9,834 bases of DNA from JBOGZD01 sp050697155 (GCA_050697155.1 JBOGZD010000104.1:1-9834), one strand, 5' to 3'. Shown: positions 1-6,903, counted from the stretch's first letter. Translations and numbers: made by a program. The notes: generated by a model not told the origin, from the sequence alone.

Positions 1-1
1 C

Positions 2-154
2 CTCAACGTCAGCACCAACCGCTGCCCGGGCCGCAACGAGCGCCCGGTCGGCTCCGGTGACGACTCGGTCCCGTTCACCGACGCCGGTGCGCTCACCGAC
101 GGCTCGCACGCCAACGGGGAGTGCGACCCGACCCAGGGCATATCCGGGCCTTAG
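2..154 (+). CDS. 3' end of an unidentified gene (partial, cut by the window start)
   Basis: An open frame enters from the left edge and runs about 50 codons to a TAG at 152-154. Nearly every codon ends in G or C, the coding signature of this genome; the exceptions are two ggt, one ata and one cct. The visible tail begins LNVSTNRCPGRNERPVG and ends CDPTQGISGP. It is polar, rich in Gly, Asp and Asn, and has two cysteines about 33 residues apart. That would suit the end of a secreted or extracytoplasmic protein, but this is inference. I do not recognise the family. The frame matters because it overlaps the artificially long N-terminus that could be drawn for the downstream oxidase, and so argues for the later start of that gene. 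Confidence 0.6.
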   Translation, partial: LNVSTNRCPGRNERPVGSGDDSVPFTDAGALTDGSHANGECDPTQGISGP

Positions 155-194
155 AGGCCCGGTCGTCCCCACGGGAGGGCCGGCGGCCCTCGAA

Positions 195-200
195 TACGCT
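195..200 (+). promoter_or_regulatory. Candidate -10 hexamer for the lactone oxidase, possibly leaderless
   Basis: TACGCT fits the TANNNT pattern and ends six bases before the GTG at 207, so a transcript starting about seven bases downstream would begin at the start codon. A GGAGG at 174-178 is 28 bases away from the GTG, too far to act as its ribosome binding site. No convincing -35 box is visible. Confidence 0.3.
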
Positions 201-206
201 TCCGCG

Positions 207-1511
207 GTGGCGCCCGCATGGCGGAACTGGACCGGGGACCAGCGCTGCCGGCCGGCGGCGATCGAGACCCCGGGCAACCGCGAGGAGCTGGCGGAGGTCG
301 TCCGCCGCGCCGCCCGCGACGGCCATCGCATACGCGCCTCGGCCTCGGGCCACTCGTTCAGCGACGTCGCGCTCACCGACGGGGTGATGGTCCGCCTACA
401 CCGGCTCGATCGCATCCTCGCCTCCGATCGCGCCTCGGGGCTGGTCAAGGTCGAGGGCGGGGCCGTGCTTGGCGGGCTCAACCGCCGCCTCGACCAGCTC
501 GGACTCGCGTTCGAGAACCTCGGCGACATCGATCGCCAGACCCTCGCCGGCTCGATCTCGACCGGCACCCACGGGACCGGGACCCGGTTCGGCAGCCTCT
601 CGGCCCAGGTCGAGGCGCTGGAGATGGTGGTCGCCGACGGCTCGACGTTCGAGGTCTCGGCGCGCAGCGACCCGGACGCCCTCGCCGCCGCGCGGATTGG
701 GTTGGGCGCGCTGGGGCTGATCTACGCGGTCACGATCCGCACCGTGCCCGCCTACACGATCAGCCGGGTCGACAGCCCGAAGCCGCTCGCCGAGACGCTC
801 GAGCGGCTCGACGAGCTCAACGCCGCCAACGACCACTTCGAGTTCTACGTCTTCCCCCACACCGAGGTCGCGCTGTGCCGCGAGAGCAGGCGCACCGACG
901 AGCCGCCGCGTCCGAAGCCCCGGGCCCGCGTCTACGCGCGGGAGGTGATGCTGGAGAACTGGGTCGGGCGCCTGTTCGCTTTCGCCGGGCGAACCTGGCC
1001 GGCGCAGGCACCGCGGCTTGCCCGGATCGCGTCCCGCAACGTCGGCCGCTCGACCAAGGTCGATCGCAGCTACCGGGTCTTCGCCAGCGAGCGCCGGGTC
1101 CGATTCACCGAGATGGAGTACGGGATCCCGCGTGAGCACACGGCCGAGGCGGTGCGGCGCGTGCTCGAGCTCGCCGCCCGGCCGGAGCTCGGCGTCGCGT
1201 ACCCGATCGAGGTCCGCTTCGTCGCCCCCGACGACATCATGCTCAGCGCCTCGCACGAGCAACACACTTGCTACGTCGCCGTCCACCAGGACTGCCACCT
1301 CGACTGGATGACCTACTTTCGCGGTGTTGAGGCGATCGCCGACGACTACGGCGGGCGACCGCACTGGGGCAAGCGCCACTTCCAGACCGCCGAGACGCTC
1401 GCCCCCCGCTATCCGCGCTGGGACGAGTTCCGGCGCCTGCGCGCCAAGCTCGACCCCGACGGGCTGTTCGCGAACGCCTACACCGACCGCGTCCTCGGCC
1501 CGGTGGGCTAG
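207..1511 (+). CDS. L-gulono-1,4-lactone dehydrogenase / D-arabinono-1,4-lactone oxidase family FAD enzyme
   Basis: A 434-residue flavoenzyme of the VAO/ALO family, which oxidises aldonolactones (gulono-, galactono- or arabinono-1,4-lactone) to ascorbate-type products. From memory it resembles the M. tuberculosis L-gulono-1,4-lactone dehydrogenase along its whole length, including the N-terminal WxNWxGxQ, the FTEMEY stretch and the C-terminal YTxRVLGP. The FAD domain shows ASGHSFS with His49 at the position that carries covalent FAD in several relatives, VEGG, and STGTHGTG (118-125). Glu335 and Arg337 in IEVRF and Lys389 in HWGK (386-389) match the catalytic Glu-x-Arg and Lys of alditol oxidase. 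The GTG at 207 is chosen because it gives the family N-terminus, while an upstream ATG at 57 would overlap the preceding gene. The stop shares a CTAG with the convergent deaminase gene. Exact substrate and electron acceptor cannot be read from sequence. Confidence 0.9.
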   Translation: MAPAWRNWTGDQRCRPAAIETPGNREELAEVVRRAARDGHRIRASASGHSFSDVALTDGVMVRLHRLDRILASDRASGLVKVEGGAVLGGLNRRLDQLGLAFENLGDIDRQTLAGSISTGTHGTGTRFGSLSAQVEALEMVVADGSTFEVSARSDPDALAAARIGLGALGLIYAVTIRTVPAYTISRVDSPKPLAETLERLDELNAANDHFEFYVFPHTEVALCRESRRTDEPPRPKPRARVYAREVMLENWVGRLFAFAGRTWPAQAPRLARIASRNVGRSTKVDRSYRVFASERRVRFTEMEYGIPREHTAEAVRRVLELAARPELGVAYPIEVRFVAPDDIMLSASHEQHTCYVAVHQDCHLDWMTYFRGVEAIADDYGGRPHWGKRHFQTAETLAPRYPRWDEFRRLRAKLDPDGLFANAYTDRVLGPVG

Positions 1512-2749
1512 AGAAACGCCTTGCCCTCGCCGCGGTAGGTCGGCACCTGGTCGACGATCCGCTCCCCCTCGACCAGATAGAGCGAGTCGAAGCGCTCGCA
1601 CAGCTCGCCGGCCTTGGCGTGGCGCAGGTAGACGCGGTCGCCCAACCGGAGCCGGTGGGCGGCGGCGCCGAGCAGCGGCGTCTGCACCTCGCCCGCGCCC
1701 TCCTGGCGGTCGAAGCGAAGCCCCCCGGGCAGGTACGGCTCTGGCAGTCGGTCGTCGCCGACTGGCCCGGAGGCCGGGTAGCCGCCGCCGAGCAGGGTGG
1801 CGACGCCGCCGACGGGGCGGCGGACCACCGAGAGGCAGAAGAAGGCGGACGGCTCGAGGTCGAGCGAGCGGTAGTTGTCGAAGAGCGCTGAGGCGTAGAA
1901 CCCAGATCCCGCCGCGAGCTCGGTGACCGCGTCGCCGGCCGCGGTGCGGGCGAGGCTCCCGGTCCCGCCGCCGTTTACGAACTCGAGCTCGCCGCCGCTC
2001 GTCGCGAGAGCCTCGCGGACGGCGGCGACGATCCGGGGCAGCCGATCGCGAATCTCGCGCAGCGACGCCGCCTGCATCGCCCGGATCGCGAGGCTGCGCA
2101 GCGGCTTGCCCGGGATCCGGTCGCCGACGCCGGCGATCTGTCCCTCGTAGGCCATCAGCCCCGCGAGCCGGGTGCCGGGCCGGGCCTCGATCTCCTCCGC
2201 CATCCGCCGCGCCCGCGCCGGGTCGTGAACCGGCGAGCGCTTCGGACCGATCCGCGCGATGCGGCCGCCGAGCGGCCACCAGCCGACGTCGACGTCGAGG
2301 CACACGCGGACCTGCGCCGGGCCGCCGCCGATCGCGCCCTCGATCAGGTCGAGGTGGGGGCGGTCGTCGACCATCAGCACCGGTGCCCGCCGCGGCTCCG
2401 AGGCGGCGAGCGCGGCGACCTCGCCGATCGCCCGCCGGTCGACCGAGGGATAGGCGACCACGAGGTCGTCGAAGCCCTGCGAGGCGAGGTGAAGCGCCTC
2501 GGGGACGGTGAACGCGAGCACGCCGCGAAACCGCGGATCGAGGTCGAGGATCCGGCGCAAGACGGCGACCGAGCGCACCGACTTCGAGGCCACCCTGATC
2601 GGCAGCCCGCCGGCCTGCTCGAGCATCCGCCGGCCGTTTCGCCGCAGGGCGTCGAGGTCGACGAACGCGAACGGCGGCGTGGCGGCGGCGAGGATCGCGT
2701 CGTAGCGCTCCCGAAGCGCCTCGCGATCGATTCCCTCCTCGGTGGCCAC
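1508..2749 (-). CDS. PLP-dependent amino acid deaminase/aldolase (alanine racemase-like fold, DSD1/D-threonine aldolase group)
   Basis: A 413-residue fold-type III PLP enzyme related to D-threonine aldolase and eukaryotic-type D-serine dehydratase. An alanine racemase-like N-terminal barrel (about residues 25-300) carries the Schiff-base lysine Lys56 in RVASKSVRS. Other motifs are AYEGQ (200-204), the phosphate-loop-like NGGGTGS (259-265) and GSGFY (281-285). The C-terminal beta domain has RHAKAGELCERF, whose His377 and Cys384 may be metal ligands by analogy with D-serine dehydratase; that is inference. The likely reaction is cleavage or deamination of a D- or beta-hydroxy amino acid, substrate unknown. 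Translation starts at a GTG with no Shine-Dalgarno sequence; AATACT eight bases upstream may be a -10 box. The 3' end converges on the lactone oxidase gene, a neighbour I believe is common in actinomycetes, with the two stops sharing CTAG at 1508-1511. Confidence 0.85.
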   Translation of the reverse strand: MATEEGIDREALRERYDAILAAATPPFAFVDLDALRRNGRRMLEQAGGLPIRVASKSVRSVAVLRRILDLDPRFRGVLAFTVPEALHLASQGFDDLVVAYPSVDRRAIGEVAALAASEPRRAPVLMVDDRPHLDLIEGAIGGGPAQVRVCLDVDVGWWPLGGRIARIGPKRSPVHDPARARRMAEEIEARPGTRLAGLMAYEGQIAGVGDRIPGKPLRSLAIRAMQAASLREIRDRLPRIVAAVREALATSGGELEFVNGGGTGSLARTAAGDAVTELAAGSGFYASALFDNYRSLDLEPSAFFCLSVVRRPVGGVATLLGGGYPASGPVGDDRLPEPYLPGGLRFDRQEGAGEVQTPLLGAAAHRLRLGDRVYLRHAKAGELCERFDSLYLVEGERIVDQVPTYRGEGKAFL

Positions 2750-2757
2750 GGGCGGGC

Positions 2758-2763
2758 AGTATT
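2758..2763 (-). promoter_or_regulatory. Candidate -10 hexamer for the amino acid deaminase gene
   Basis: On the minus strand AATACT, preceded by TG in an extended -10-like context, lies eight bases before the GTG at 2749. With no purine-rich ribosome binding site present, this supports a leaderless or nearly leaderless mRNA. The first base departs from TANNNT, so the call is weak. Confidence 0.25.
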
Positions 2764-2789
2764 CAGCAGAGGCGCCGGCCGCGCTGGCC

Positions 2790-2795
2790 TAGAAT
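2790..2795 (+). promoter_or_regulatory. Candidate -10 box of the tRNA-Ser promoter
   Basis: TAGAAT lies 15 bases before the mature tRNA 5' end at 2811, placing transcription initiation near 2802 with a short leader for RNase P to remove. The -35 region is not obvious. It sits between the divergent deaminase start and the tRNA. Confidence 0.45.
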
Positions 2796-2810
2796 CGGAA
2801 CCTCCCCCCC

Positions 2811-2899
2811 GGAGAGGTGGCCGAGTGGCTGAAGGCACTCGCCTGCTAAGCGAGTAGGGGGCGCAAGCTCTCTCGCGGGTTCGAATCCCGCCCTCTCCG
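2811..2899 (+). tRNA. serX-type: tRNA-Ser(GCT)
   Basis: A complete class II tRNA of 89 nt that reads AGC/AGU serine codons. The acceptor GGAGAGG (2811-2817) pairs with CCTCTCC (2892-2898), followed by discriminator G, as expected for serine. The anticodon stem CTCGC/GCGAG encloses the loop CTGCTAA with anticodon GCT at 2845-2847. The long variable arm is GGGGGC, loop GCAA, GCTCTC (2857-2872) with two G-U pairs. The T arm is GCGGG, loop TTCGAAT, CCCGC. No CCA is encoded, so it must be added after transcription. Only six bases separate it from the ATG of the L,D-transpeptidase gene. The symbol is only a placeholder for a serine tRNA; no standard name can be assigned. Confidence 0.97.
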
Positions 2900-2905
2900 C
2901 TCTCT

Positions 2906-3805
2906 ATGGATGCGCTGGGGAAGTGGCTGGTGGCTGTCGCCGGCGTGTGCCTGGCGGCGGCGGCGATCCTGTTCGTGGTCGACGGGTCGTCGGATTCCGC
3001 TCCGGCTGCGGGGGCGGACGCGGGTAGCTCCCCGGCCGTGGCGGCGGGCGCGGGACGTCCCCCTGCGGATGCTGGTTCGGGCCGTGCCGAGCCAAGGGCC
3101 GAGGAACTGGCCTCGGCGGAGCATCCTTCGGGGGACGTCCCACACCCGCCTTCCCAGTTCGGGGCGTACCAGCGCCGGCCGGTGCTGTCGGTGGATGCTC
3201 CCGATGACGCCTACCCGGTCGTCTGGGTGCGCAAGGGGAGGAAGGTGGAGGTGCGGACGGAGGCCGGTGGTGGGGAGCGGATCTATGCGGCCGGGAAGCG
3301 GACGGAGTTCGGGTCGCCGACGGTGTTCGGGGTGATTCGGCAGGAGGGGCGGTGGGCCGGGGTGACCACGCCGGAGGTCGCGAACGGGGAGCTCGGGTGG
3401 GTGAAGCTCGATCCGCGGCGGCTGCGGGCGGGATGGGTGAAGACCTCGATCGTCGTCGACCTGTCGGCGCGGGTGGCGGAGCTGCGGCGGGGCGAGCGGA
3501 CGCTGCGCTCGTTCTCGGTCTCCGTCGGCGCGCCGGGGAGGGAGACGCCGACCGGGCGCTACGCGGTCACCGACACCTTTCGCGGGAACCTCGCCGCCGC
3601 CTACGGCTGCTGCGCGGTCGCGATCAGCGCCAACCAGCCGCACCTGCCGTCGGGGTGGCTGGGCGGCAGCAGGATCGCGATCCACGGCACCAGCGGGCCG
3701 CTCGGCGTCGCCGCCTCCCACGGCTGCGTCCGCGCGGCCGACGCCGACGTCAACGCGCTGGTCGAGCGCGCCTTCCTGGGCACGCCGGTGTTCGTCCGCG
3801 GATAG
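2906..3805 (+). CDS. Membrane-anchored L,D-transpeptidase (YkuD domain)
   Basis: A 299-residue cell-wall enzyme that would form 3-3 peptidoglycan cross-links or attach proteins to the wall, acting outside the membrane. The order is a short cytoplasmic start, one hydrophobic segment at about residues 6-25 (uncleaved anchor or signal), an Ala/Gly/Pro-rich linker (27-90), an SH3-like beta region (about 95-170) and a C-terminal YkuD domain (about 180-298). The catalytic signature is complete: His260 in IHGTSG, then SHGCVR at 271-276 with His272 and nucleophile Cys274. The ATG lies six bases after tRNA-Ser with only CTCTCT between, so no ribosome binding site fits outside the tRNA. Part of the linker (residues 49-79) is encoded by a long imperfect inverted repeat. 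The gene ends six bases before the stop of the convergent peptidase gene, with no terminator between them. Confidence 0.9.
   Translation: MDALGKWLVAVAGVCLAAAAILFVVDGSSDSAPAAGADAGSSPAVAAGAGRPPADAGSGRAEPRAEELASAEHPSGDVPHPPSQFGAYQRRPVLSVDAPDDAYPVVWVRKGRKVEVRTEAGGGERIYAAGKRTEFGSPTVFGVIRQEGRWAGVTTPEVANGELGWVKLDPRRLRAGWVKTSIVVDLSARVAELRRGERTLRSFSVSVGAPGRETPTGRYAVTDTFRGNLAAAYGCCAVAISANQPHLPSGWLGGSRIAIHGTSGPLGVAASHGCVRAADADVNALVERAFLGTPVFVRG
3052..3141. repeat. Long imperfect inverted repeat inside the L,D-transpeptidase linker
   Basis: Two 22-base arms, 3052-3073 and 3120-3141, are reverse complements at 19 of 22 positions: 11 matches built on GGGACGTCCCC, three mismatches in the middle, and seven matches (GGATGCT). 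The 46-base spacer holds a second hairpin, GCCGAGG with a six-base loop and CCTCGGC. The arms themselves contain the palindrome GGACGTCC. The frame stays open, so the DNA is translated as linker. It could be a REP- or MITE-like palindrome captured by the gene, an mRNA structure, or chance in G/C-rich linker codons. Confidence 0.6.
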
Positions 3806-3811
3806 GGACCC

Positions 3812-4954
3812 CTACGGGCGCAGGTCGTACGGATAGTCCGTGAGCCGCTCGGCGCCGTCGGCGGTGATCAGCAGCAGATCCTCCAGGCGCACGCCCCCGT
3901 GGCCGAACCGGTAGCACCCAGGCTCGACGGTCACCACGTCGCCGGCTACGAGCTCGTCCCGACCGCCGCGAGCGAGGCGCGGCGGCTCGTGCACCTCGAG
4001 CCCGACGCCGTGCCCGAGCCCGTGGTAGAAGCCGTCGCGCAGCGGCTCGCCCGGCGGCGCGGTTCGCTTGGTCGGCTGGCCCGCCGCCTCGAACGGTCCG
4101 CACGCGGCGTCATACACCGCGACGCCCGGCACGCCGGGGCGGAGGGCGGCGGTGGCGAGCCGCAGCGCCTCGAGCGTCAGCCGATGCTGCTCGGCCGTCT
4201 CGGGGCTGGGGTCGCCGACGACGAAGGTGCGGGTCATGTCGGCGTAACAGCCGCTCCGCTCGTCCCAGGGCCAGATGTCGACGATGATCGGCGTGCGCGG
4301 CGCAAGCGGGCCGCTGCCGGGCTCGTGGCCCGCTGCCCCCTGCGCGCCCGGCGCGACGATCACGTCGGGCGGCGCCGGGGCACCGCGCCGCGCGCAGACC
4401 TCGCGCACGCGGGCCCGCACAGCCTCGGCCGTGAGCACGTCGCTCGGTCCTCGGAGGACCTCGCCGTCGGGCCGCGCCTCGCGCAGCAGGTCGGCGACCG
4501 CGGCCATCCCGGCGTCCGCGGCCCCCTGTGCCCGCCGGATCCCGGCGAGCTCCACCTCGTTCTTTCCCCGCCGCCGATGCTCGAACTCCCGCGTGTCCAC
4601 GACGAGATCGACGCCGTCGGCGCGCAGCCGGTCCGCGAGCCCGAGGGGATAGTCGTCGGGCACCAGGGCCCGGCGGATACCGAGCTGGGCGCAGGCGCGC
4701 ACGACGACCTCCACGTCGGCCTCCGCCGCGCTGCGCCCCTCGCCGATGAGCTCGTCGTAGCCGAACCGCTCCCGGTCGAGCAGCTCCACGTCGGGCGCCA
4801 CGGCGGCGATGCGGTCGCGCTCGAGCACGTTCACGACCGCGGCGCGGCGCCCGTCCAACTCCGCGTACAGGAACGGGTCGGGAATCGCGAGCGGGATCTC
4901 GTGCCGCATCGCAGCGGACCGCTCGGTGTCGGCGAAGAGCAGGATCGCGGTCAC
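3812..4954 (-). CDS. M24-family metallopeptidase (Xaa-Pro aminopeptidase/dipeptidase type)
   Basis: A 380-residue cytoplasmic peptidase of the pita-bread fold, expected to release the residue before proline using two metal ions. An N-terminal creatinase-like domain (about 1-125) precedes the catalytic domain (about 130-370). All five metal ligands are visible: Asp226 in VDIWP, Asp239 in ADMTRTF, His315 in GLGHGVG, Glu344 in VTVEPG and Glu358 in VRLEDLL. His210 (GHEPGSG) and His322 (VHEPP) occupy the usual substrate-binding positions. The GTG at 4954 is preferred over the internal ATG at 4909 because it adds the DTERSAAMRHEIP stretch I associate with this subfamily. No Shine-Dalgarno sequence is seen; TAGGTT eight bases upstream suggests a leaderless message. 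The gene is divergent from the cupin gene across 69 bases. Whether it is a true prolidase or a relative with another substrate is unknown. Confidence 0.88.
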   Translation of the reverse strand: MTAILLFADTERSAAMRHEIPLAIPDPFLYAELDGRRAAVVNVLERDRIAAVAPDVELLDRERFGYDELIGEGRSAAEADVEVVVRACAQLGIRRALVPDDYPLGLADRLRADGVDLVVDTREFEHRRRGKNEVELAGIRRAQGAADAGMAAVADLLREARPDGEVLRGPSDVLTAEAVRARVREVCARRGAPAPPDVIVAPGAQGAAGHEPGSGPLAPRTPIIVDIWPWDERSGCYADMTRTFVVGDPSPETAEQHRLTLEALRLATAALRPGVPGVAVYDAACGPFEAAGQPTKRTAPPGEPLRDGFYHGLGHGVGLEVHEPPRLARGGRDELVAGDVVTVEPGCYRFGHGGVRLEDLLLITADGAERLTDYPYDLRP

Positions 4955-4962
4955 GCGCCCAC

Positions 4963-4968
4963 AACCTA
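4963..4968 (-). promoter_or_regulatory. Candidate -10 hexamer for the M24 peptidase gene
   Basis: On the minus strand TAGGTT lies eight bases before the GTG at 4954 and fits TANNNT. Without a Shine-Dalgarno sequence, this spacing favours transcription starting at or beside the start codon. It lies in the divergent region shared with the cupin gene. Confidence 0.35.
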
Positions 4969-4985
4969 GGGGACAGGCGGGGCAT

Positions 4986-5016
4986 TAGCCTTTGCCGAAG
5001 ACCACCGAAGGAGAGG
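4986..5016 (+). promoter_or_regulatory. Cupin gene leader: candidate -10 box and strong ribosome binding site
   Basis: TAGCCT (4986-4991) is a possible -10 box. GAAGGAGAGG (5007-5016) is a clear Shine-Dalgarno region ending seven bases before the GTG at 5024. It fixes the cupin start and contrasts with the SD-less genes nearby. The ribosome binding site is firm; the -10 box is weak. Confidence 0.55.
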
Positions 5017-5023
5017 ATCGACA

Positions 5024-5506
5024 GTGGAAGCGCACACCCAAGAGGACACGACCCGCGTCTACACCAGCCACGACCGCGAGTGGGTGCCGATCCCGCTCGT
5101 CCCCAAGGGCGAGGGGTTCATCAAGGTGATCAACGTCGACGAGGAGCGCGGCGTTGTCGTCTTCAAGTTCAAGTTCAGCGCCGGTTGCGAGCTGCCCCGC
5201 CACACCCACAAGTGTCACGCGATCGCCTACACGATCTCGGGCGAGTGGGAGTACGAGGGCCTCAAGCTGCCGGAGGGCGCGATCGCCTACGAGCCGGTCG
5301 AAAGCGAGCACACCCCGTCGAGCGAGAACGGCGCCGAGCTCGTCGTCGTGCTCTCGAGCGAGACCGACCAGTTCCTGGTCAACCACATGCCCGACGGCAC
5401 CGACATCCCATTCGACCTCGCTTTCTTCAAGCAGCTCGAGACGCTGAAGACCAAGGAGCAGATCGAGGAGCTGGTCGCGGCAACGACCGGCGACGGCGCG
5501 GGCTAG
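5024..5506 (+). CDS. Single-domain cupin protein
   Basis: A 160-residue protein with one cupin barrel over residues 45-115. Cupin motif 1 is seen as PRHTHKCHAIAYTISGEW (59-76), with His60 and His62 as likely metal ligands. Motif 2 is LPEGAIAYEPVESEHTP, with His96 as the third ligand. The glutamate normally found a few residues after HxH is absent; Ala or Ile occupies that place and His65 is nearby, so the metal site may have three histidines or be rearranged. The last 45 residues form a charged helical tail (QLETLKTKEQIEEL). There is no signal peptide. The start is set by the strong ribosome binding site. The protein may be a small dioxygenase, isomerase or binding protein; function cannot be assigned. 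Its stop shares CTAG with the convergent acyltransferase gene. Confidence 0.8.
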   Translation: MEAHTQEDTTRVYTSHDREWVPIPLVPKGEGFIKVINVDEERGVVVFKFKFSAGCELPRHTHKCHAIAYTISGEWEYEGLKLPEGAIAYEPVESEHTPSSENGAELVVVLSSETDQFLVNHMPDGTDIPFDLAFFKQLETLKTKEQIEELVAATTGDGAG

Positions 5507-6903
5507 GCGGCAGCGCCGAACTGCTCGTCGAGCGCCGCCTCGACGTCGGCGGCGAGCTCGTCGATGTCGGCGAGCACGTCGCGGTCGCCGGCGAGGCCGA
5601 AGAACACCCCGCCGTCGTAGCTGAGCACGCCGATCGAGAGCGCGTGCCCCTGGGGCGAGAGTGGAACGAAGGGATAGATCTCCAGCAGCCGCCGGCCGAG
5701 CAGGTAGAACGGCACCTGCGGCCCGGGAACGTTGGACACCGTCAGGTTCCAGGAGAGCGGCCGGGCGATCGCCCCGGCGAGCACCCGGTTGATCGTCGGC
5801 GGCGTCCAGCCGGTCGCCTCGATGATCAGCGCGGTCGCCCGCGCCTGCTCGGACCGCTTCAGCCGTGCGGTCTCGGCGTGGATCGCCGCCAGCCGGGCGA
5901 GCGGGTCGCTCTCGCGCAGAGGCAGGGGCACAAGCAGGGTGGCGATGCGATTGCCGAGGTCGTGCTCCTCGCCGGGGCGGCGGATGCTCATCGGCACGAG
6001 CGCGACCAGGTGCTCGGGCAGCTCCTCTCCGCGGCGCTCGAAGGTGCGCCGCAGCGCCCCGGCGGCGACCGAGAGGATCACGTCGTTGACCGTCGCCCCG
6101 GTATCGGCGCGCGCCGCCTTCAGCCGGTCGAGCTCGGTGCTCGAGTAGGCGACCCGCCGATCGCGGCCGATGTCCTCGTTGAGGAAGGTCCGGGTCACCG
6201 TCGGCCCGGAGGCGGCGAGGTTGGCGAACGACTCGGCGGTCCTCATCACCCGGCTCGCCGTCGTCCGCGGCATCGACAGCGCCTCCGTGGCCGCCTTTCG
6301 CGCCGAGCGCAGCGGGCGCCGAATGCGCTCCGAGGCCGCGCGGACGAACAGCATCTCGGGGCTCGGCTCATCGGGGTCCCAGGGCTCCTCCGGGACCTCC
6401 ATCTCGGTCCCCTCGGGATTGGGGTCGAGGATGATCGTGCCGACGTCGACCGCGGCGAGCCCGTCGACGAGCGCGTGGTGGGTCTTGGAGATGTAGGCGT
6501 GGCGGCCGCGCTCGAGCCCCTCGACCACGTAGAGCTGCCACAGCGGGCGCGCGAGGTCGAGCGGCTGGGACATCACCCGGCCGACCAGCTCGCGAAGCTC
6601 GGCCATCCCGCCCGGCTTCGGCAGGGCGACCCGGCTTACGTGCCAGCGCAGGTCGAAGCGGGCGTCGTCGCTCCACACCGGGTTGTCGAGGCGCAGCGGG
6701 GTGGGGGTGACCCGCTGGCGAAACCGCGGCACCAGCGCGAGCCGCTTGTCGACGTGCTCGAGCAGCTCCTCGAACGGCGGCGGCCTTCCCTTGACCACGA
6801 TCGTCGCCCCGACGTGGACGTGGATCGGCCCCCGCTCGGCGAGCAGCGAGGACATGTCGGACGCCGAGAGGCGCTCGGGCCTCGAGTCCTCGCCGGCGCT
6901 CAC
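5503..6903 (-). CDS. Wax ester synthase / diacylglycerol acyltransferase (WS/DGAT family)
   Basis: A 466-residue acyltransferase expected to pass an acyl group from acyl-CoA to diacylglycerol or a fatty alcohol, making triacylglycerol or wax ester at the membrane. It starts with the typical RLSASD (11-16) and HVHVGA, then PLDLARPLW (114-122), the catalytic HHxxxDG as HHALVDG (142-148, general base His143), NDVILS (273-278), LGN (316-318) and SNVPGP (390-395). Length is normal for the family. The GTG at 6903 is chosen because it overlaps the TGA of the upstream NTF2-like gene as GTGA and lies just ahead of the conserved RLSASD; a longer frame reaching 7221 would run through that upstream gene. 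There is no separate ribosome binding site, so translation is probably coupled. The stop shares CTAG at 5503-5506 with the cupin gene. Preference for alcohol or diacylglycerol is unknown. Confidence 0.92.
   Translation of the reverse strand: MSAGEDSRPERLSASDMSSLLAERGPIHVHVGATIVVKGRPPPFEELLEHVDKRLALVPRFRQRVTPTPLRLDNPVWSDDARFDLRWHVSRVALPKPGGMAELRELVGRVMSQPLDLARPLWQLYVVEGLERGRHAYISKTHHALVDGLAAVDVGTIILDPNPEGTEMEVPEEPWDPDEPSPEMLFVRAASERIRRPLRSARKAATEALSMPRTTASRVMRTAESFANLAASGPTVTRTFLNEDIGRDRRVAYSSTELDRLKAARADTGATVNDVILSVAAGALRRTFERRGEELPEHLVALVPMSIRRPGEEHDLGNRIATLLVPLPLRESDPLARLAAIHAETARLKRSEQARATALIIEATGWTPPTINRVLAGAIARPLSWNLTVSNVPGPQVPFYLLGRRLLEIYPFVPLSPQGHALSIGVLSYDGGVFFGLAGDRDVLADIDELAADVEAALDEQFGAAA

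Noticed and set aside
396..2303. Very long minus-strand open frame (635 codons) opposite the oxidase and deaminase genes
   Set aside because: It lies antisense to one strong gene and out of frame with another; its translation is Arg/Ala/Pro-rich low complexity, a common result of high GC.
3899..4969. Plus-strand open frame of 356 codons opposite the M24 peptidase gene
   Set aside because: Antisense shadow of a gene with all five metal ligands intact; no recognisable domain.
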